Shown in pieces: positions 1 to 11,099 of a stretch of 64,000 bases of DNA. The position numbers and the translations under genes were made by a program. Source of the DNA: Candidatus Pantoea persica (GTDB taxonomy: Bacteria; Pseudomonadota; Gammaproteobacteria; Enterobacterales; Enterobacteriaceae); contig NZ_SMDS01000022.1 in the NCBI RefSeq assembly GCF_013753875.1, positions 1-64,000 of the forward strand, read 5' to 3'. Numbering within the stretch: the first letter of the stretch is position 1; the number at the start of each line of letters is the position of its first letter. The notes beneath the pieces are model-generated. The model was given only the letters and a program-made list of their open reading frames with translations, was not told the origin of the DNA and did not search any database.

Positions 1-77
1 AGAGGGACTTGAACCCTCACGTCCGTTAAGACACTAACACCTGAAGCTAGCGCGTCTACCAATTCCGCCACCTTCGC
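1..77 (-). tRNA. leuT: tRNA-Leu(CAG), 3' end cut by window edge
   Basis: The reverse complement starts GCGAAGGTGGCGGAATTGGT and carries a D-arm, an anticodon loop with CAG, and a long variable arm as in class II tRNAs. The T-arm is present, but the last acceptor bases lie beyond the left edge. It is the third gene of what in E. coli is the argX-hisR-leuT-proM operon; proM would lie outside the window. Confidence 0.95.
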
Positions 78-93
78 GTATCCCAGCAAAATC

Positions 94-170
94 TGGGGTG
101 GCTAATGGGACTCGAACCCACGACAACTGGAATCACAATCCAGGGCTCTACCAACTGAGCTATAGCCACC
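94..170 (-). tRNA. hisR: tRNA-His(GTG)
   Basis: A 77-nt cloverleaf with encoded CCA. The reverse complement begins GGTGGCTATAGCTCAG, with the extra 5' G typical of tRNA-His, the anticodon GTG and the T-loop GTTCGAATCC. It lies 93 nt downstream of tRNA-Arg on the same strand, so the three tRNAs are probably processed from one transcript. Confidence 0.97.
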
Positions 171-263
171 ACTATTCGTTATGTTGCAAATCACTGACCT
201 GCAGCATGAAACTCTTTACTAACGCGGTAATGTAACCACCGTAGCTCTTGCGCACAAACTAAA

Positions 264-340
<77 letters not shown>

Positions 341-418
341 GTAGCGCCTTTGCGGATGGGCATCCTACGGACTTGGGGTGATGCTGTCCAGTGCTTTTTT
401 AATAAAAAAACGCGTTTG

Positions 419-446
419 ATTATGCTTTGTGCGTTTCGTCGACTAA
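419..446 (-). promoter_or_regulatory. candidate promoter of the argX-hisR-leuT tRNA operon
   Basis: On the minus strand a CATAAT -10 box (419-424) lies 16 bp from a weak -35-like TTAGTC (441-446). The -10 is followed by a GC-rich stretch (CGCG), as expected of a stringently controlled stable-RNA promoter. The -35 match is poor, so the call rests mostly on the -10 and its position upstream of tRNA-Arg. Confidence 0.35.
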
Positions 447-499
447 TGCAGCGTTTTACCCCATTCCTGCCTAAAAAAACGCCGCATTAATCAATGATA

Positions 500-1240
500 T
501 CAGAGATCGCCGCGCCAGTGATAGCGCAAATATTTTATCAGTTTTAGCTGCCGACGCAGCCGAGAGGGCTGTCGAATCAAGCGATAAAGCCCTTCCAGCC
601 CCAGTTGCTGCCAAATCTTCGGCGCGCGCTTCACATGCCCGGAAAAAACATCGTATGTCCCGCCGACGCCCATATAGAGCGCATCCGGCCAGCATGCACG
701 GCAGTCGCGCATCAGCAGCTCCTGACGCGGCGAGCCGAGCGCCACGGTTACGATGCGCGCCCCGCTGGCGGCGACGCGCCTAAAGAGCGCATCGCGGTCG
801 GCCGGGGCGAAGTAACCATCTTGCGCCCCGACGATATTCACGTTCCACTGGCGACGCAGCTTCTCGCAGGTATCGTCCAGCACAGCCTGAAGCCCGCCGA
901 TCAAAAACACCGGCGTGCCCTGCTGGCCAGTGCGCGCCATCAGCGCCTCCCATAAATCCGCGCCGGCGATACGCTCCACCGCCGCATGTGGATACTTTTT
1001 ACGGATAGAGCGCACAATGCTGATGCCGTCGGGATATTTATACTCCGCCTGCTGCAACAGCGCGCGCAGCCCCGCATCGTGCTCCGCCGTCAGCATCTTC
1101 TCAGCGTTAATCGCCACCAGCGTCCCGCTGCGCACCGTCTCATCCGGCAGCAGAAAATCTACAAATGCGGACATGCCATCGAAGCCGTAAAGCGACACGC
1201 CGCGGATTTCGTATTGCGGCGCTTCAAGTAACCTTGTCAT
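500..1240 (-). CDS. wecG: UDP-N-acetyl-D-mannosaminuronic acid transferase (ECA lipid II synthase)
   Basis: Transfers ManNAcA from its UDP carrier onto lipid I (GlcNAc-PP-undecaprenol) to make ECA lipid II at the cytoplasmic face of the inner membrane. The 246-residue product has the length of E. coli WecG and the GT26 (WecG/TagA) family signatures: VAINAEKML near residue 45, [19 protein letters not shown], a GTPVFLIGG stretch, and [21 protein letters not shown] near residue 190. The C-terminus is rich in Arg, Lys and aromatic residues, fitting a membrane-surface attachment. It is the last gene of the ECA operon, 35 bp after wzyE, with the tRNA cluster downstream. No lesion is visible. Confidence 0.95.
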   Translation of the reverse strand: MTRLLEAPQYEIRGVSLYGFDGMSAFVDFLLPDETVRSGTLVAINAEKMLTAEHDAGLRALLQQAEYKYPDGISIVRSIRKKYPHAAVERIAGADLWEALMARTGQQGTPVFLIGGLQAVLDDTCEKLRRQWNVNIVGAQDGYFAPADRDALFRRVAASGARIVTVALGSPRQELLMRDCRACWPDALYMGVGGTYDVFSGHVKRAPKIWQQLGLEGLYRLIRQPSRLRRQLKLIKYLRYHWRGDL

Positions 1241-1275
1241 GGTTGAATGTCATTTTCCTGTTATGCCCAGAGGCG

Positions 1276-2619
1276 TTAGGTTGGGCTATGTAGCGGCTGG
1301 CCGCCGCGTCGCCGAATCAGCCCGGCGCGATCCAGCAGCCAGTAAAGCAGCCGGGACACGCCGAGACAGGCGAGAAATATCAGCGCAAAAAAGACCACGC
1401 GCGAGCCGAACGCATCCAGCCCTTCACGCGCCAGTACAATCATATTGAACACCGCGCCAAAGCAGAAACTCTGCATAATCGCGCCGCTGTAGCGGTTTTC
1501 GGAATCGCGTCCATGCAGGTAAAGGGTATCGAACCCTTTGATAATCAACCCGACCACCACCGCGCCCGGCAGGATAAACCAGACGCCGCCCATCACCAGC
1601 AGCGAACCCAGCAGCGTCGGCGAGATCGCCAGGTCGGAGTGGTTGTTCAGCACGTCCCAGGTAAAATAGTTGGCGCTGTTCAGCACCATCGATGGCCTGC
1701 CCGGCCACAGCCAGCTAGGAATATAGACGTAGAAATCGCGCCAGATCGGCGCCAACCCCTGAAACTCGATTTTAGAGTAGTTCTCTAGCAGCAGCGCCAG
1801 GTTCTGCCAGGGGGAAAAGGTATCGCGCGTTAGGTAGAGAAAGGTGTAAATCGCCTCTTCGCCAAACACGTTGAGGTTATAGCGCCGCAGCGCCAGCCAG
1901 AACATGCCGCCGATCGCCAGTACGCCCGCCGCCGCCAGCATCCACAGGCTGATCCAGCCGCGCGTAATGCCGATAAACAAAAACAGCGCAAAGGCGATGA
2001 TGATATTGGCGCGCGTGCCGCCCACCAGCGCGTAAGTCAGCAGGCCGAACGCCACCGTCACCACCAGAAACAGCAGCCAGTTACGCTGCGTAGGGCGCAG
2101 GAAATAGAGGATCAGCATCGCCGGGATAAAGAAATAGAAGAAGCGCTTTAGCGCCACGCCCGAGACTTCACTGGAGAAAATCTGATTATAGGCGGTCAGG
2201 CGGAACAGCAGAAACCCGTTGTGCAGGAAAAACACTGTGACCGTGCCGATAGCGACCAGCGACAGCATGACGCAAGTCAGATGGGTTTCGACACGGTTCA
2301 TCTGTAGCCAGGGCCTGGCGCGCGCCACCGTCGCGGGACGCAGCCGGACCTTGTAGCTGACGTAGTAGACGGTGTAGAAGGCGGTGGCCGCCAGCAGCGC
2401 CTGCAGCAGATACTCCGCCGGCATCACCTCGACGTTAAAGCGAAACACCAGCACGCTGGTCAGCGGGAAGCCGAAATAAAAGGTCAGCAAAAACAGCAGG
2501 GTAAAAAACAGATGAAAGTTAAAGCGCACGCACTTGAACTCCCGCCAGATTACGGTCAGGATGCCGCCCAGCGACAACAGATAAACCACCAGCAGACCGC
2601 TAAACTGCATGAGGTTCAT
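1276..2619 (-). CDS. wzyE: ECA polymerase
   Basis: Inner-membrane polymerase that joins trisaccharide repeat units on undecaprenyl pyrophosphate at the periplasmic face, with chain length set by WzzE. The 447-residue product is almost wholly hydrophobic, with about eleven predicted membrane segments and the conserved N-terminal run [20 protein letters not shown]. An upstream in-frame GTG exists at 2625, but the ATG at 2619 is preferred: it overlaps the wecF stop as ATGA and gives an N-terminus (MNLMQFSGL) aligned with E. coli WzyE. The gene is intact, between wecF and wecG. Confidence 0.94.
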   Translation of the reverse strand: MNLMQFSGLLVVYLLSLGGILTVIWREFKCVRFNFHLFFTLLFLLTFYFGFPLTSVLVFRFNVEVMPAEYLLQALLAATAFYTVYYVSYKVRLRPATVARARPWLQMNRVETHLTCVMLSLVAIGTVTVFFLHNGFLLFRLTAYNQIFSSEVSGVALKRFFYFFIPAMLILYFLRPTQRNWLLFLVVTVAFGLLTYALVGGTRANIIIAFALFLFIGITRGWISLWMLAAAGVLAIGGMFWLALRRYNLNVFGEEAIYTFLYLTRDTFSPWQNLALLLENYSKIEFQGLAPIWRDFYVYIPSWLWPGRPSMVLNSANYFTWDVLNNHSDLAISPTLLGSLLVMGGVWFILPGAVVVGLIIKGFDTLYLHGRDSENRYSGAIMQSFCFGAVFNMIVLAREGLDAFGSRVVFFALIFLACLGVSRLLYWLLDRAGLIRRRGGQPLHSPT

Positions 2620-3683
2620 GAGCACTCCCTCTCACAATGGCGCAGCACGTCGCGCCAGCATGTCACATAGCCTGGGGCAAAAAAGGCGATAGCCTGCTTG
2701 TCGCAGCTCGCCAGCTGGCGACGCGCTTCCGCCACGCGCACTTCATCCAGCGCGTCGTCGCTGAATAATACCGGCAGCCCCTGTTCGCAAATATCGCGCC
2801 AGAACGGGTTACGGCGGGTCAGCACAAAGGGAATATTCGCCTGAATCAGCAGGCAGAGCGTGCCGATACCCTGCTGGCGTTCGAACATAAAATACCCCAA
2901 ATGGCAGCGGGCGCTCAGCGTTAAATAGTCGTCGAAGGCAAGATTGCTGCGCAACAGCTCTACCTGCCCGGCCGGAAACAACGCGTCCGCCGCCGCCGCG
3001 ACCTCGCGGATATAACCCTCATTATTGGGCGGATAGCCCAGCGGTACCACGACGCGCGCCGCCTCGCCAAACTGTTCGCGAATCGCCTTTAGCCCTTCGA
3101 TATGGCGGTTGCTGGCGTCGCCGGAGTTGCCGAGCAGGACGGTAAATTGCTCACCCGGCGCGCTGTGCGGCGCGACCGACGGCATCTTTGTCGGAAAATA
3201 GAGCGTGGTGGCGGGAATCTGAGGATGGCGCTGCTGGTAATAGTGCAGATCGCCCTGCGTGGCGAACACCTGCGCCACGCGCCCCTGGGCGATGCGCCGC
3301 AGCAGATAGAACAGGCGAAACTTCAGGCTGTGCGACTCTTCGTAAAGATCGGCGCCCCAAACGTGCCAGTAGAGCTGGCGGGCGCGGATTTTGCCGCTCA
3401 GCAGCGCTAGCCAGATACCGGGATTGAACTGTCCGTGGCAGAAAAAGCGCTGCTCGCGATTTTTTGCCCGCTGTACCAGCGCCTGCGCTAGCGCCTTTTT
3501 CGAGCCGAAGCTTTCAATCTCCAGATTGCCAAAGGCGGCGAGCGCGACGGGCTGCTGCGTCACCACCATAAAACGGCGCGGCTGATCCAGCGGCAGCTCA
3601 GCGCTCAGTACGTCATTGAAAAAGCGCAGCACCGTCTGATTGTGATGAGGGATATCCGATCCCAGAACATGTATTAACGTCAT
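2616..3683 (-). CDS. wecF: TDP-Fuc4NAc:lipid II Fuc4NAc transferase
   Basis: Adds 4-acetamido-4,6-dideoxy-D-galactose to ECA lipid II, giving lipid III, the finished repeat unit. The 355-residue product belongs to family GT56 and shows the N-terminal [20 protein letters not shown], the [16 protein letters not shown] and [10 protein letters not shown] stretches, and [18 protein letters not shown] near residue 270. The reading frame stays open upstream to 3716, but the ATG at 3683 matches the family start and overlaps the wzxE stop as ATGA. The stop in turn overlaps the wzyE start. Intact. Confidence 0.94.
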   Translation of the reverse strand: MTLIHVLGSDIPHHNQTVLRFFNDVLSAELPLDQPRRFMVVTQQPVALAAFGNLEIESFGSKKALAQALVQRAKNREQRFFCHGQFNPGIWLALLSGKIRARQLYWHVWGADLYEESHSLKFRLFYLLRRIAQGRVAQVFATQGDLHYYQQRHPQIPATTLYFPTKMPSVAPHSAPGEQFTVLLGNSGDASNRHIEGLKAIREQFGEAARVVVPLGYPPNNEGYIREVAAAADALFPAGQVELLRSNLAFDDYLTLSARCHLGYFMFERQQGIGTLCLLIQANIPFVLTRRNPFWRDICEQGLPVLFSDDALDEVRVAEARRQLASCDKQAIAFFAPGYVTCWRDVLRHCERECS

Positions 3684-4930
3684 TTTTTTCGGCAATAAAT
3701 CATAAATGCGCCGCAACAGAGCGCGAAGTAACAGAGGTAGGTCGCCATATAGGCTTGCGCCGCGCCGGTAGCGCCCGACAGCGCGATCAGCCAGCGCGAA
3801 AAGAGCGTCAACAGCAGAAACTGGCTCACTTCCGCCAGGATATAAAAGCGCAGCGACGCTTTCGCAATCACTAGATAACCAAACACATAGGCGCCGACTT
3901 TAAACACATCACCGCACAGCTGCCAGACAAACAGGCCGCGCATGGCGTAAAAGGCGGGCGAGAAGAGTAGCCAGATCGCCACGTCGCGCAGCAGCCAGAC
4001 GCAAAAGCCGAGCGCCGCCACGGCGGGCAGCACGAAGCGCAGCGCCCGCACGATTTCGCGCGCGATATCGCGCTTCTGCTCCAGCCGCGCCAGCGTCGGC
4101 AGCAGCCAGACGCTGAAGGTGGCGGTAATAAACTGCAGCCAGGCGTCAGAGATGCTGGTAACCGCCTGCCACAGGCCGACCTGCGCCCAGCCCGCATGCT
4201 GCGCCAGCAGGTTACGCATCATCACCCAAGCCACCGGCAGGGTGACGGCGGTCATCAGCGCCATCAGGGTAAACTTCGCCAGGCCGCGCACAAAGGTCGG
4301 ATGCCACTGCGGCTTCAGCCAGGCGAGCGGCAGCGGCACGCGCCGCTTCAGCAGCACGAAGGCCGGCACCACCGCCAGCGCGGGCACCAGCGCAAATCCT
4401 ACCAGCGCGCCCGCATAGCCTCCGATCCACCAGCAGAGCAGATAGCCCATCACGCCCAGCAGGCTGCCAATAATCAGCGCCAGCGCATTGCCGCGCGCGT
4501 TGCGATAGCCTTTCAACAGCGCCAGCGCCAGGTTGGCCCAGGCGATGCCGAACTGCAGGAAGGCGACAATGCGCACCACGTTTTCAAAGCGGTGATGGCC
4601 AAACAGCGCCTGAGCGATCGGCGCGGCCGCCAGCAGGAACACCAGCGCCAGCAGCGTGGAGAAGCCTAACACCATCGCGGAGGCGGTGCCCGTCACCGCG
4701 CGCAGCGGCTCCGGCTGGTGCTGATACTGCGCCACGTAAGCGGTAACGCCGTTGAAGATACCGGCGCCCGCCAGCACGCCGAGCACGGTCACCAGCTGGC
4801 GAAAGTTGCCCGCCTGCCCTACCCCTTCCGGGCCGAAACTCACCGCCAGCATTTTAACAACCAGCAGCCCGGCAGCAATCTTCACCAGCGTGGACGAGGC
4901 CGTCCACACCGACGCTTTAGCCAGCGACAT
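3680..4930 (-). CDS. wzxE: ECA lipid III flippase
   Basis: A Wzx-type (MOP superfamily) flippase that moves the undecaprenyl-linked trisaccharide across the inner membrane. The product has 416 residues, the same as E. coli WzxE, with about twelve membrane segments. The N-terminus [18 protein letters not shown] and the [20 protein letters not shown] stretch near residue 350 are nearly unchanged from E. coli. Its start overlaps the wecE stop (ATGA) and its stop overlaps the wecF start. Intact. Confidence 0.95.
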   Translation of the reverse strand: MSLAKASVWTASSTLVKIAAGLLVVKMLAVSFGPEGVGQAGNFRQLVTVLGVLAGAGIFNGVTAYVAQYQHQPEPLRAVTGTASAMVLGFSTLLALVFLLAAAPIAQALFGHHRFENVVRIVAFLQFGIAWANLALALLKGYRNARGNALALIIGSLLGVMGYLLCWWIGGYAGALVGFALVPALAVVPAFVLLKRRVPLPLAWLKPQWHPTFVRGLAKFTLMALMTAVTLPVAWVMMRNLLAQHAGWAQVGLWQAVTSISDAWLQFITATFSVWLLPTLARLEQKRDIAREIVRALRFVLPAVAALGFCVWLLRDVAIWLLFSPAFYAMRGLFVWQLCGDVFKVGAYVFGYLVIAKASLRFYILAEVSQFLLLTLFSRWLIALSGATGAAQAYMATYLCYFALCCGAFMIYCRKK

Positions 4931-6060
4931 CAGGCGAAGAAGCTCAGCAGGGAACTGATAACCGTTTTCTGGTTATTGTCCGTTAGGTTATAGAACAGCG
5001 GTAAGCGCAGCAGGCGCTCACTCTCGACGGTGGTATAGCGATCCTCGCCGTGGAAGCGGCCGAACTGCTCGCCGGCGGGCGAACTGTGCAGCGGGATGTA
5101 GTGGAAGGCCGTCATGATCTCCGCCTCTTTCATCCAGTCGATCAGCGCTTGACGATCGTCGCTGTCGCGCAGCTTTATATAGAACATGTGCGCATTATGC
5201 TCGCACGCGGCGGGCAGCGACGGCAGCGTGATACGGCCCTGCGCCGCCAGCGGCTGCAGTGCGTCGTAGTAGCGCTGCCACAGGCGCAGGCGCTGCTGAT
5301 TGATACGCTCGGCCGCCTCCAGCTGCGCCCAGAGACAGGCCGCCTGCAGGTCCGCCATCAAATAGCTGGAGCCGATATCGCGCCAGGTATATTTATCCAC
5401 CTGGCCGCGGAAAAACTGGCTGCGGTTGGTGCCCTTTTCGCGGATGATTTCGGCGCGCTCAACCAGAGCGGCATCGTTAATCAAGGTCGCGCCGCCCTCG
5501 CCGCCCGCCGTGTAGTTCTTGGTTTCGTGGAAGCTGAAGCAGCCGATATGGCCGATAGTGCCCAGCGCGCGCCCTTTATAGCACGACATCATGCCCTGCG
5601 CGGCGTCTTCAATGACCCAGAGCTGATATTGCTTCGCCAGCGCCATGATGGCGTCCATTTCACACGCCACGCCGGCGTAGTGCACCGGCACGATGGCGCG
5701 GGTTTTCTCGGTAATCGCCGCCTCGATTTTGCTCTCATCCTGATTGAGCGTATCGGAACGGACATCCACGAAAACAATAGTCGCGCCGCGCAGCACGAAG
5801 GCGTTGGCGGTGGAGACGAAGGTGTAGCTCGGCATAATCACTTCATCCCCGGGCTGGATATCGATCAGCAGCGCCGCCATCTCCAGCGAGGCGGTACAGG
5901 AGGGCGTCAGCAGCACCTTTTTGCTGCCGAAGCGCTGCTCCATCCACTGCTGGCAGAGGCGGGTAAAGCCGCCGTCGCCGCACAGCTTGCCGCTGGCCAT
6001 CGCCGACTGCATATATTCGAGTTCGTTGCCCACGACGGGGGGGGCGTTAAATGGGATCAT
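4930..6060 (-). CDS. wecE: dTDP-4-amino-4,6-dideoxygalactose transaminase
   Basis: A PLP-dependent aminotransferase of the DegT/DnrJ/EryC1 family. It converts dTDP-4-keto-6-deoxyglucose to dTDP-4-amino-4,6-dideoxygalactose with glutamate as amino donor, on the way to Fuc4NAc. The 376-residue product starts [11 protein letters not shown] as in E. coli. The PLP lysine lies in SFHETKNYTAGGEGG and the aspartate that binds the pyridine nitrogen in WVIEDAAQG. The ATG at 6060 is chosen over a longer open frame because of this match. It overlaps wecD by 14 bp and wzxE by one base. Intact. Confidence 0.95.
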   Translation of the reverse strand: MIPFNAPPVVGNELEYMQSAMASGKLCGDGGFTRLCQQWMEQRFGSKKVLLTPSCTASLEMAALLIDIQPGDEVIMPSYTFVSTANAFVLRGATIVFVDVRSDTLNQDESKIEAAITEKTRAIVPVHYAGVACEMDAIMALAKQYQLWVIEDAAQGMMSCYKGRALGTIGHIGCFSFHETKNYTAGGEGGATLINDAALVERAEIIREKGTNRSQFFRGQVDKYTWRDIGSSYLMADLQAACLWAQLEAAERINQQRLRLWQRYYDALQPLAAQGRITLPSLPAACEHNAHMFYIKLRDSDDRQALIDWMKEAEIMTAFHYIPLHSSPAGEQFGRFHGEDRYTTVESERLLRLPLFYNLTDNNQKTVISSLLSFFA

Positions 6061-6754
6061 GGCCTTTCCTGTAAAACCAGTAAGCGGTGCTTTCCAGTCG
6101 CGCACCGCTGCGTAAATAGAGGCGCATCGCAGTCAAATTACTGAGCTGCGTCGCGACGCGCAGCCGGTTGAGCTGCCGCACCCGGCCCCAGTCGGCGCTC
6201 GCCAGAAGCAGCCGCTGCCCGACGCCGTTGCCCTGCGCCTGCGGCAGCACGCCCAAAAGCCCGACGCGCACGTCGTCCTCAACCTCGCGCAGCGAAATAA
6301 AGCCCTGCAGCGCGCCGGCCTCATCGCTGGCGATCAGACACTGGTGGTCAAAGGTGCCACGCACCGCATTTTCGATCCACTGCGCGTAAAAGCGCGCGCT
6401 GGCGTCTGGCGCAAACCAGGGTGCGCGAAAGCGGCTTTGCACAAAAAGCTGGCTCGCCGCCGCGTGCAGCGCGTCAGTCTGCGACTCGCGGGCAATACGG
6501 ATGCCGCTCTGCCTTTCGGTGCTTTTGATATTCATCGCCAGATCGGCTTCTCCTTCCACCAGCTGAAAGCCGTACTGGCTGACGGCGTCGATCACATCTA
6601 GCCGGTCGGCGGGCACCTTTATCTGCCACAGCTCCGCTGGCTGGCACAGCGCCTCACCCAGCGGCAGCTCGCCGTCGAGATCGAGCCGCGCCGAGGCGAC
6701 GCCGAAAAAGGCGCTCTCCCATGAGAGCGGATTAATACTGACGAGGACGGGCAT
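6047..6754 (-). CDS. wecD: dTDP-fucosamine acetyltransferase
   Basis: A GNAT-fold N-acetyltransferase that acetylates dTDP-4-amino-4,6-dideoxygalactose with acetyl-CoA to give dTDP-Fuc4NAc. The 235-residue product is slightly longer than the E. coli protein (224). The C-terminal half holds the acetyl-CoA pyrophosphate loop [11 protein letters not shown] near residue 175. A strongly conserved block ([20 protein letters not shown]) lies near residue 110, and the end ESTAYWFYR matches the family. It overlaps rffH by 23 bp and wecE by 14 bp. Intact. Confidence 0.92.
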   Translation of the reverse strand: MPVLVSINPLSWESAFFGVASARLDLDGELPLGEALCQPAELWQIKVPADRLDVIDAVSQYGFQLVEGEADLAMNIKSTERQSGIRIARESQTDALHAAASQLFVQSRFRAPWFAPDASARFYAQWIENAVRGTFDHQCLIASDEAGALQGFISLREVEDDVRVGLLGVLPQAQGNGVGQRLLLASADWGRVRQLNRLRVATQLSNLTAMRLYLRSGARLESTAYWFYRKGHDPI

Positions 6755-7613
6755 AGAGTAAATCCAGCAGATACTGGCCGTAGCCCGTTTTGGTCAACGC
6801 TTGGCCAGCGGCGCGCAGCTGATCGTCGTTTAGCCAGCCGTTGCGCCATGCAATCTCTTCCAGACAGGCCACCTTGAAACCCTGGCGCTTTTCTACCGTC
6901 TGTACGAAGGTGCTCGCCTCAATCAGGCTGTCGTGCGTGCCGGTATCAAGCCAGGCAAAGCCGCGTCCCAGCAGCTCGACGGAGAGCTGACCACGCGCCA
7001 GATACATTTGATTAATCGAGGTAACTTCCAGCTCGCCGCGCGAAGAAGGCTTGACCTGTTTGGCAAACTCAACGACCTGATTATCGTAAAAGTAAAGCCC
7101 GGTTACCGCCCAGCGCGATTTGGGCACGCTCGGTTTCTCCTCTATCGAGAGCGCATTAAACGCCTCATCGAATTCCACCACGCCGAACCGTTCAGGCTCC
7201 ATTACCTGATAACCGAATACCGTCGCCCCCTGCTCGCGCGCGGCGACTTTTTTCAGCTTCGGACTAAAGCCCTGGCCGAAATAGAGATTATCGCCCAGCA
7301 CCAGACAGCAATTATCGTCGCCGATAAAGCTTTCGCCGATAATAAAGGCCTGCGCCAGACCATCCGGAGAGGGCTGCACCGCATAGTTGAGGCGGACGCC
7401 GAATTCGCTGCCGTCGCCCAGCAGGTGCACAAAGTGATCGCGGTCCTCAGGCGTAATAATCAGCAGGATATCGCGTATCCCCGCTAGCATCAGCACCGAC
7501 AGGGGATAATAGATCATCGGCTTGTCATACACGGGCAGCAGCTGTTTAGAGATTGCGCGCGTAATGGGATGAAGACGCGTGCCTGAGCCACCAGCCAGAA
7601 TAATACCTTTCAT
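6732..7613 (-). CDS. rffH: glucose-1-phosphate thymidylyltransferase (ECA paralogue of RmlA)
   Basis: Makes dTDP-glucose from glucose-1-phosphate and dTTP, the first step to dTDP-Fuc4NAc. The 293-residue product opens with the nucleotide-binding signature [20 protein letters not shown] and contains [18 protein letters not shown]. The ATG at 7613 gives the family's N-terminus MKGIILAGG; the frame is open further upstream, but that part has no family match. It follows rffG by 32 bp. Intact. Confidence 0.95.
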   Translation of the reverse strand: MKGIILAGGSGTRLHPITRAISKQLLPVYDKPMIYYPLSVLMLAGIRDILLIITPEDRDHFVHLLGDGSEFGVRLNYAVQPSPDGLAQAFIIGESFIGDDNCCLVLGDNLYFGQGFSPKLKKVAAREQGATVFGYQVMEPERFGVVEFDEAFNALSIEEKPSVPKSRWAVTGLYFYDNQVVEFAKQVKPSSRGELEVTSINQMYLARGQLSVELLGRGFAWLDTGTHDSLIEASTFVQTVEKRQGFKVACLEEIAWRNGWLNDDQLRAAGQALTKTGYGQYLLDLLYARPRQY

Positions 7614-7645
7614 CGCTTCTGCTCCTCCAACGCCGTCATGGACGC

Positions 7646-8716
7646 CTATGTGGCCAAGCCGAGCCTTTCGCCGCGGTAGCACCCATCCAGGATCGCCTGC
7701 CACCAGCCCGGGTTATCCAGGAACCAGCGCACGGTTTTCTGCATACCGCTTTCAAACGTCTCTGCGGGCGTCCAGCCCAGCTCTCGCGCGATTTTGCTGG
7801 CGTCGATGGCGTAGCGCCGATCGTGGCCCGGGCGGTCCGCGACAAAGGTAATCAGATCGCGGTAATGCGCAAGCGCTGGCGCTTTGCGTTCCGGCGCCAT
7901 CGCCTCCAGCAGATCGCAAATGGCGTACACCACGTCAATATTCCGCCGCTCGTTATGACCGCCAATATTGTAGGTCTCGCCCACTTTGCCGCTGCTCACC
8001 ACGCGATAGAGCGCGCGGGCATGGTCTTCGACGTAGAGCCAGTCGCGGACCTGTTCGCCGTTGCCGTAAACCGGCAAGGGTTTGCCAGCCAGCGCATTGA
8101 TGATAGTTAGCGGAATCAACTTTTCCGGAAAGTGGCGCGGACCGTAGTTATTCGAGCAGTTGGTGACGATGACCGGCAGGCCGTAAGTGCGTAGCCAGGC
8201 GCGCACCAGGTGATCGCTGCTGGCTTTGGTCGCAGAATAAGGGCTGCTGGGCGCATAAGGCGTGGTTTCGGTGAAAAAGGCGTTGGGATCCTGGAGATCG
8301 CCAAAGACCTCATCGGTCGAAATATGATGAAAAATAAAGGTTTGCTGCCGCGCGCTCTCCAGCCCGCTCCAGTAACCGCGCGCCGCCTCCAGTAGATGGT
8401 AAGTGCCGACAATATTGGTTTCGACAAAGGCGATCGGCCCGTCAATGGAACGGTCAACGTGGCTTTCGGCGGCAAGGTGCATCACGCAGTCTGGCTGATC
8501 GCGCGCAAACACCGCGTCGAGCGCCAGACGATCGCAGATATCAACCAGTTCAAAGGTAAAGCGCGCATTCTGCATCAGGTCGGCCAGCGAGGCGGGATTC
8601 CCCGCATAGCTGAGCTTATCAATCACGACGACGCGATGATCCGTCTCTTCAATCAGGAAACGCACCAGCGCCGAACCGATAAAGCCCGCTCCGCCGGTGA
8701 TTAAAAACTGTTTCAC
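7646..8716 (-). CDS. rffG: dTDP-glucose 4,6-dehydratase (ECA paralogue of RmlB)
   Basis: Converts dTDP-glucose to dTDP-4-keto-6-deoxyglucose with bound NAD. It is an extended short-chain dehydrogenase: Rossmann motif [12 protein letters not shown] at the N-terminus, the STDEVFGD active-site segment, and the YSATK form of the YxxxK motif. Two in-frame GTG codons compete at 8722 and 8716. The latter is preferred because it overlaps the wecC stop as GTGA and yields MKQFLITGG, aligned with E. coli MRKILITGG. That gives 356 residues. Intact. Confidence 0.93.
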   Translation of the reverse strand: MKQFLITGGAGFIGSALVRFLIEETDHRVVVIDKLSYAGNPASLADLMQNARFTFELVDICDRLALDAVFARDQPDCVMHLAAESHVDRSIDGPIAFVETNIVGTYHLLEAARGYWSGLESARQQTFIFHHISTDEVFGDLQDPNAFFTETTPYAPSSPYSATKASSDHLVRAWLRTYGLPVIVTNCSNNYGPRHFPEKLIPLTIINALAGKPLPVYGNGEQVRDWLYVEDHARALYRVVSSGKVGETYNIGGHNERRNIDVVYAICDLLEAMAPERKAPALAHYRDLITFVADRPGHDRRYAIDASKIARELGWTPAETFESGMQKTVRWFLDNPGWWQAILDGCYRGERLGLAT

Positions 8717-9972
8717 CGCCACACCCCTCGCGTATCAACAATCCAGGACTGCGTCACCTGAGACGCCTCGACAGCGCGGAAAAGGCTGTGATCCACCAGC
8801 ATCACCAGCACATCGGCCTGCGCCAGCGCCTGCTCGCTCGCGACCAGTTCAGCTTTGCCATCGAGCGCAGCGGGCAGCGAGGCGATGTGCGGTTCCACTA
8901 CCCAGCTCTGGCCGCAGTGCCACTTGGCGATCATTTGTGCCACCTGCATCGCCGGGCTTTCGCGCAGATCGTCGATATCGGGCTTGAACGTCAGGCCGAA
9001 GCAGGCGATCACGATTTCGTCGGCGCGCTTGCAGCTGTGGGTCAGGCAGTCGGCCAGCGCCGCTTTCACCTGTTGCAGTACCCAGTGCGGCTTGCTGTCG
9101 TTCACTTCGCGCGCGGTGCGGATCAGTCGCACCAGTGACGGGTTTTGCGCCACGATAAACCAGGGATCGACCGCAATGCAGTGGCCGCCGACGCCTGGGC
9201 CGGGCTGCAAAATATTAACGCGCGGATGACGGTTCGCCAGCGCGATCAGCTCCCAGACGTTGATGCCCTGATCGGCGCAGATCAGCGACAGCTCATTGGC
9301 AAAGGCAATATTGACGTCTCGGAAGCTGTTCTCAGTCAGCTTGCACAGCTCTGCCGTGCGCGCTTTGGTCTCTACGCATTCGCCCTGCAGGAAGAGGCGG
9401 TAAAGCGCGCTGGCCTGCGCCGAACAGGCGGGCGTCATGCCGCCGATCACACGGTCGTTGTGGATCAGCTCCTGCATGATTTTGCCCGGCAGCACGCGCT
9501 CCGGGCTGTAGGCGATAAAGATATCCGGCGTGCCGCCGTGCTGCGGAAAGCGCAGATCGGAGCGCATGACCGCTAGCCATTCGGCCATCAGCTCCGTGGT
9601 GCCAACCGGCGAGGTGGATTCGAGGATCACCAGGTCGCCCTTTTTCAGCACCGGCGCGATCGATTCCGCAGCCGCCTTAACGAAGCGCAGGTCGGGCTGA
9701 TGGTCCGCCATAAACGGTGTTGGCACGGCAATAAGAAAGGCGTCGGCCGCCTCCGGCTGTATAGTAGCACGCAAAAAGCCCTGGGTGACGGCCTCATACA
9801 CCACTTTATCCAGCGCCGGCTCAACGATATGGATGGCGCCGCGATTAATGGTCTCTACCGCACGCGCGTTGATATCTACGCCCACGACTTTTTTCTGTTG
9901 TGACGCTAAAACGGCTGCGGTAGGCAGCCCGATATAGCCCAGCCCGATTACGGAAATGGTGTCAAAGCTCAT
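8713..9972 (-). CDS. wecC: UDP-N-acetyl-D-mannosamine dehydrogenase
   Basis: An NAD-dependent two-fold oxidation of UDP-ManNAc to UDP-ManNAcA. The 419-residue protein is of the UDP-glucose/GDP-mannose dehydrogenase family: N-terminal Rossmann motif [16 protein letters not shown], and the catalytic cysteine in [13 protein letters not shown] near residue 265. A conserved [19 protein letters not shown] block and a C-terminal UDP-binding domain follow. The ATG at 9972 overlaps the wecB stop as ATGA. Intact. Confidence 0.96.
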   Translation of the reverse strand: MSFDTISVIGLGYIGLPTAAVLASQQKKVVGVDINARAVETINRGAIHIVEPALDKVVYEAVTQGFLRATIQPEAADAFLIAVPTPFMADHQPDLRFVKAAAESIAPVLKKGDLVILESTSPVGTTELMAEWLAVMRSDLRFPQHGGTPDIFIAYSPERVLPGKIMQELIHNDRVIGGMTPACSAQASALYRLFLQGECVETKARTAELCKLTENSFRDVNIAFANELSLICADQGINVWELIALANRHPRVNILQPGPGVGGHCIAVDPWFIVAQNPSLVRLIRTAREVNDSKPHWVLQQVKAALADCLTHSCKRADEIVIACFGLTFKPDIDDLRESPAMQVAQMIAKWHCGQSWVVEPHIASLPAALDGKAELVASEQALAQADVLVMLVDHSLFRAVEASQVTQSWIVDTRGVWR

Positions 9973-11099
9973 AGGTCAACTCGGGTATCTTTTAGAGCTT
10001 GCAGAATTCGCTGGCAGGCCTTGCCGTCTCCGTAAGGGTTATGCGCGCGGCTCATGGTCTGCCAGGCGGCGGCGTTGGTCAGCAGCAGGCTAGCTTCGGC
10101 GACAATTTTTTCTGTATCGGTGCCTACCAGCTTCACCGTGCCGGCATCAACCGCCTCAGGACGCTCAGTGGCGTCGCGCATCACCAGCACCGGTTTGCCC
10201 AGCGAAGGCGCCTCTTCCTGAATGCCGCCGGAGTCGGTGAGGATCAGCCAAGCGCGATTCATCAGCCAGACAAAGGGCAAATACTCTTGCGGCTCAATAA
10301 GCACGATATTTTCGATGCCGCTGAGAATGCGGTTTACCGGCTCACTGACGTTGGGGTTCAGGTGAACCGGATAGACGATTTGCGCATCGGGATGCTGGCG
10401 CGCCAGACGCGCCAGCGCGCGGCAGACACGCTCGAAGCCCTCGCCAAAGCTCTCGCGACGGTGTCCGGTGACCAGCACCAACTTTTTGCTCTCGTCAAGA
10501 AACGGATAGTACGCGGCCAGCTGCGCGTTGAGGCTAGGATCGGCCATTACCCGATCGCGTATCCACAGCAGGGCGTCGATCACCGTGTTGCCTGTGACAA
10601 AAATGCGCCGATCGGGCACGTTTTCCGCCAGCAGGTTCTGGCGCGAACGCTCGGTGGGCGTGAAGTGCAGGCGCGCCAGATGGCCCGTCAGCTTGCGATT
10701 GCCCTCTTCCGGCCAGGGCGACGTCAGGTCGCCGGTGCGCAGTCCCGCCTCGACGTGCGCGACCGGAACCTGCTGATAAAACGCCGCCAAGCTTGCAGCC
10801 AGCGTCGTGGCGGTATCGCCGTGCACCAGCACGACGTCGGGGTTGAAGTCGAGCAGTACGCTCTTCATGCCCTCGAGAATGCGACAGGTAATTTCCGTCA
10901 GCCCCTGTTCCGGGCGCATCACGTTCAAATCGTAGTCAGGCCGCAGCGCAAAGAGCCGCAGCACCTGATCGAGCATTTCTCGGTGCTGCGCCGTGACACA
11001 CAGGCGCGATTCAAACGTTGCGTCCTGCGCCAGCGCCTGCACCAACTGCGCCATTTTTATCGCCTCCGGGCGAGTTCCGAATACCGTAAGCACTTTCAC
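9969..11099 (-). CDS. wecB: UDP-N-acetylglucosamine 2-epimerase (non-hydrolysing)
   Basis: Epimerises UDP-GlcNAc to UDP-ManNAc, supplying the ManNAcA branch of ECA. The 376 residues equal the E. coli length. Visible signatures are [15 protein letters not shown] at the start, [24 protein letters not shown] near residue 115, [11 protein letters not shown] near residue 210 and [19 protein letters not shown] near residue 290. The start is GTG at 11099, as in E. coli, and overlaps the wzzE stop as GTGA. The frame runs open upstream only because of the wzzE reading. Intact. Confidence 0.96.
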   Translation of the reverse strand: MKVLTVFGTRPEAIKMAQLVQALAQDATFESRLCVTAQHREMLDQVLRLFALRPDYDLNVMRPEQGLTEITCRILEGMKSVLLDFNPDVVLVHGDTATTLAASLAAFYQQVPVAHVEAGLRTGDLTSPWPEEGNRKLTGHLARLHFTPTERSRQNLLAENVPDRRIFVTGNTVIDALLWIRDRVMADPSLNAQLAAYYPFLDESKKLVLVTGHRRESFGEGFERVCRALARLARQHPDAQIVYPVHLNPNVSEPVNRILSGIENIVLIEPQEYLPFVWLMNRAWLILTDSGGIQEEAPSLGKPVLVMRDATERPEAVDAGTVKLVGTDTEKIVAEASLLLTNAAAWQTMSRAHNPYGDGKACQRILQALKDTRVDL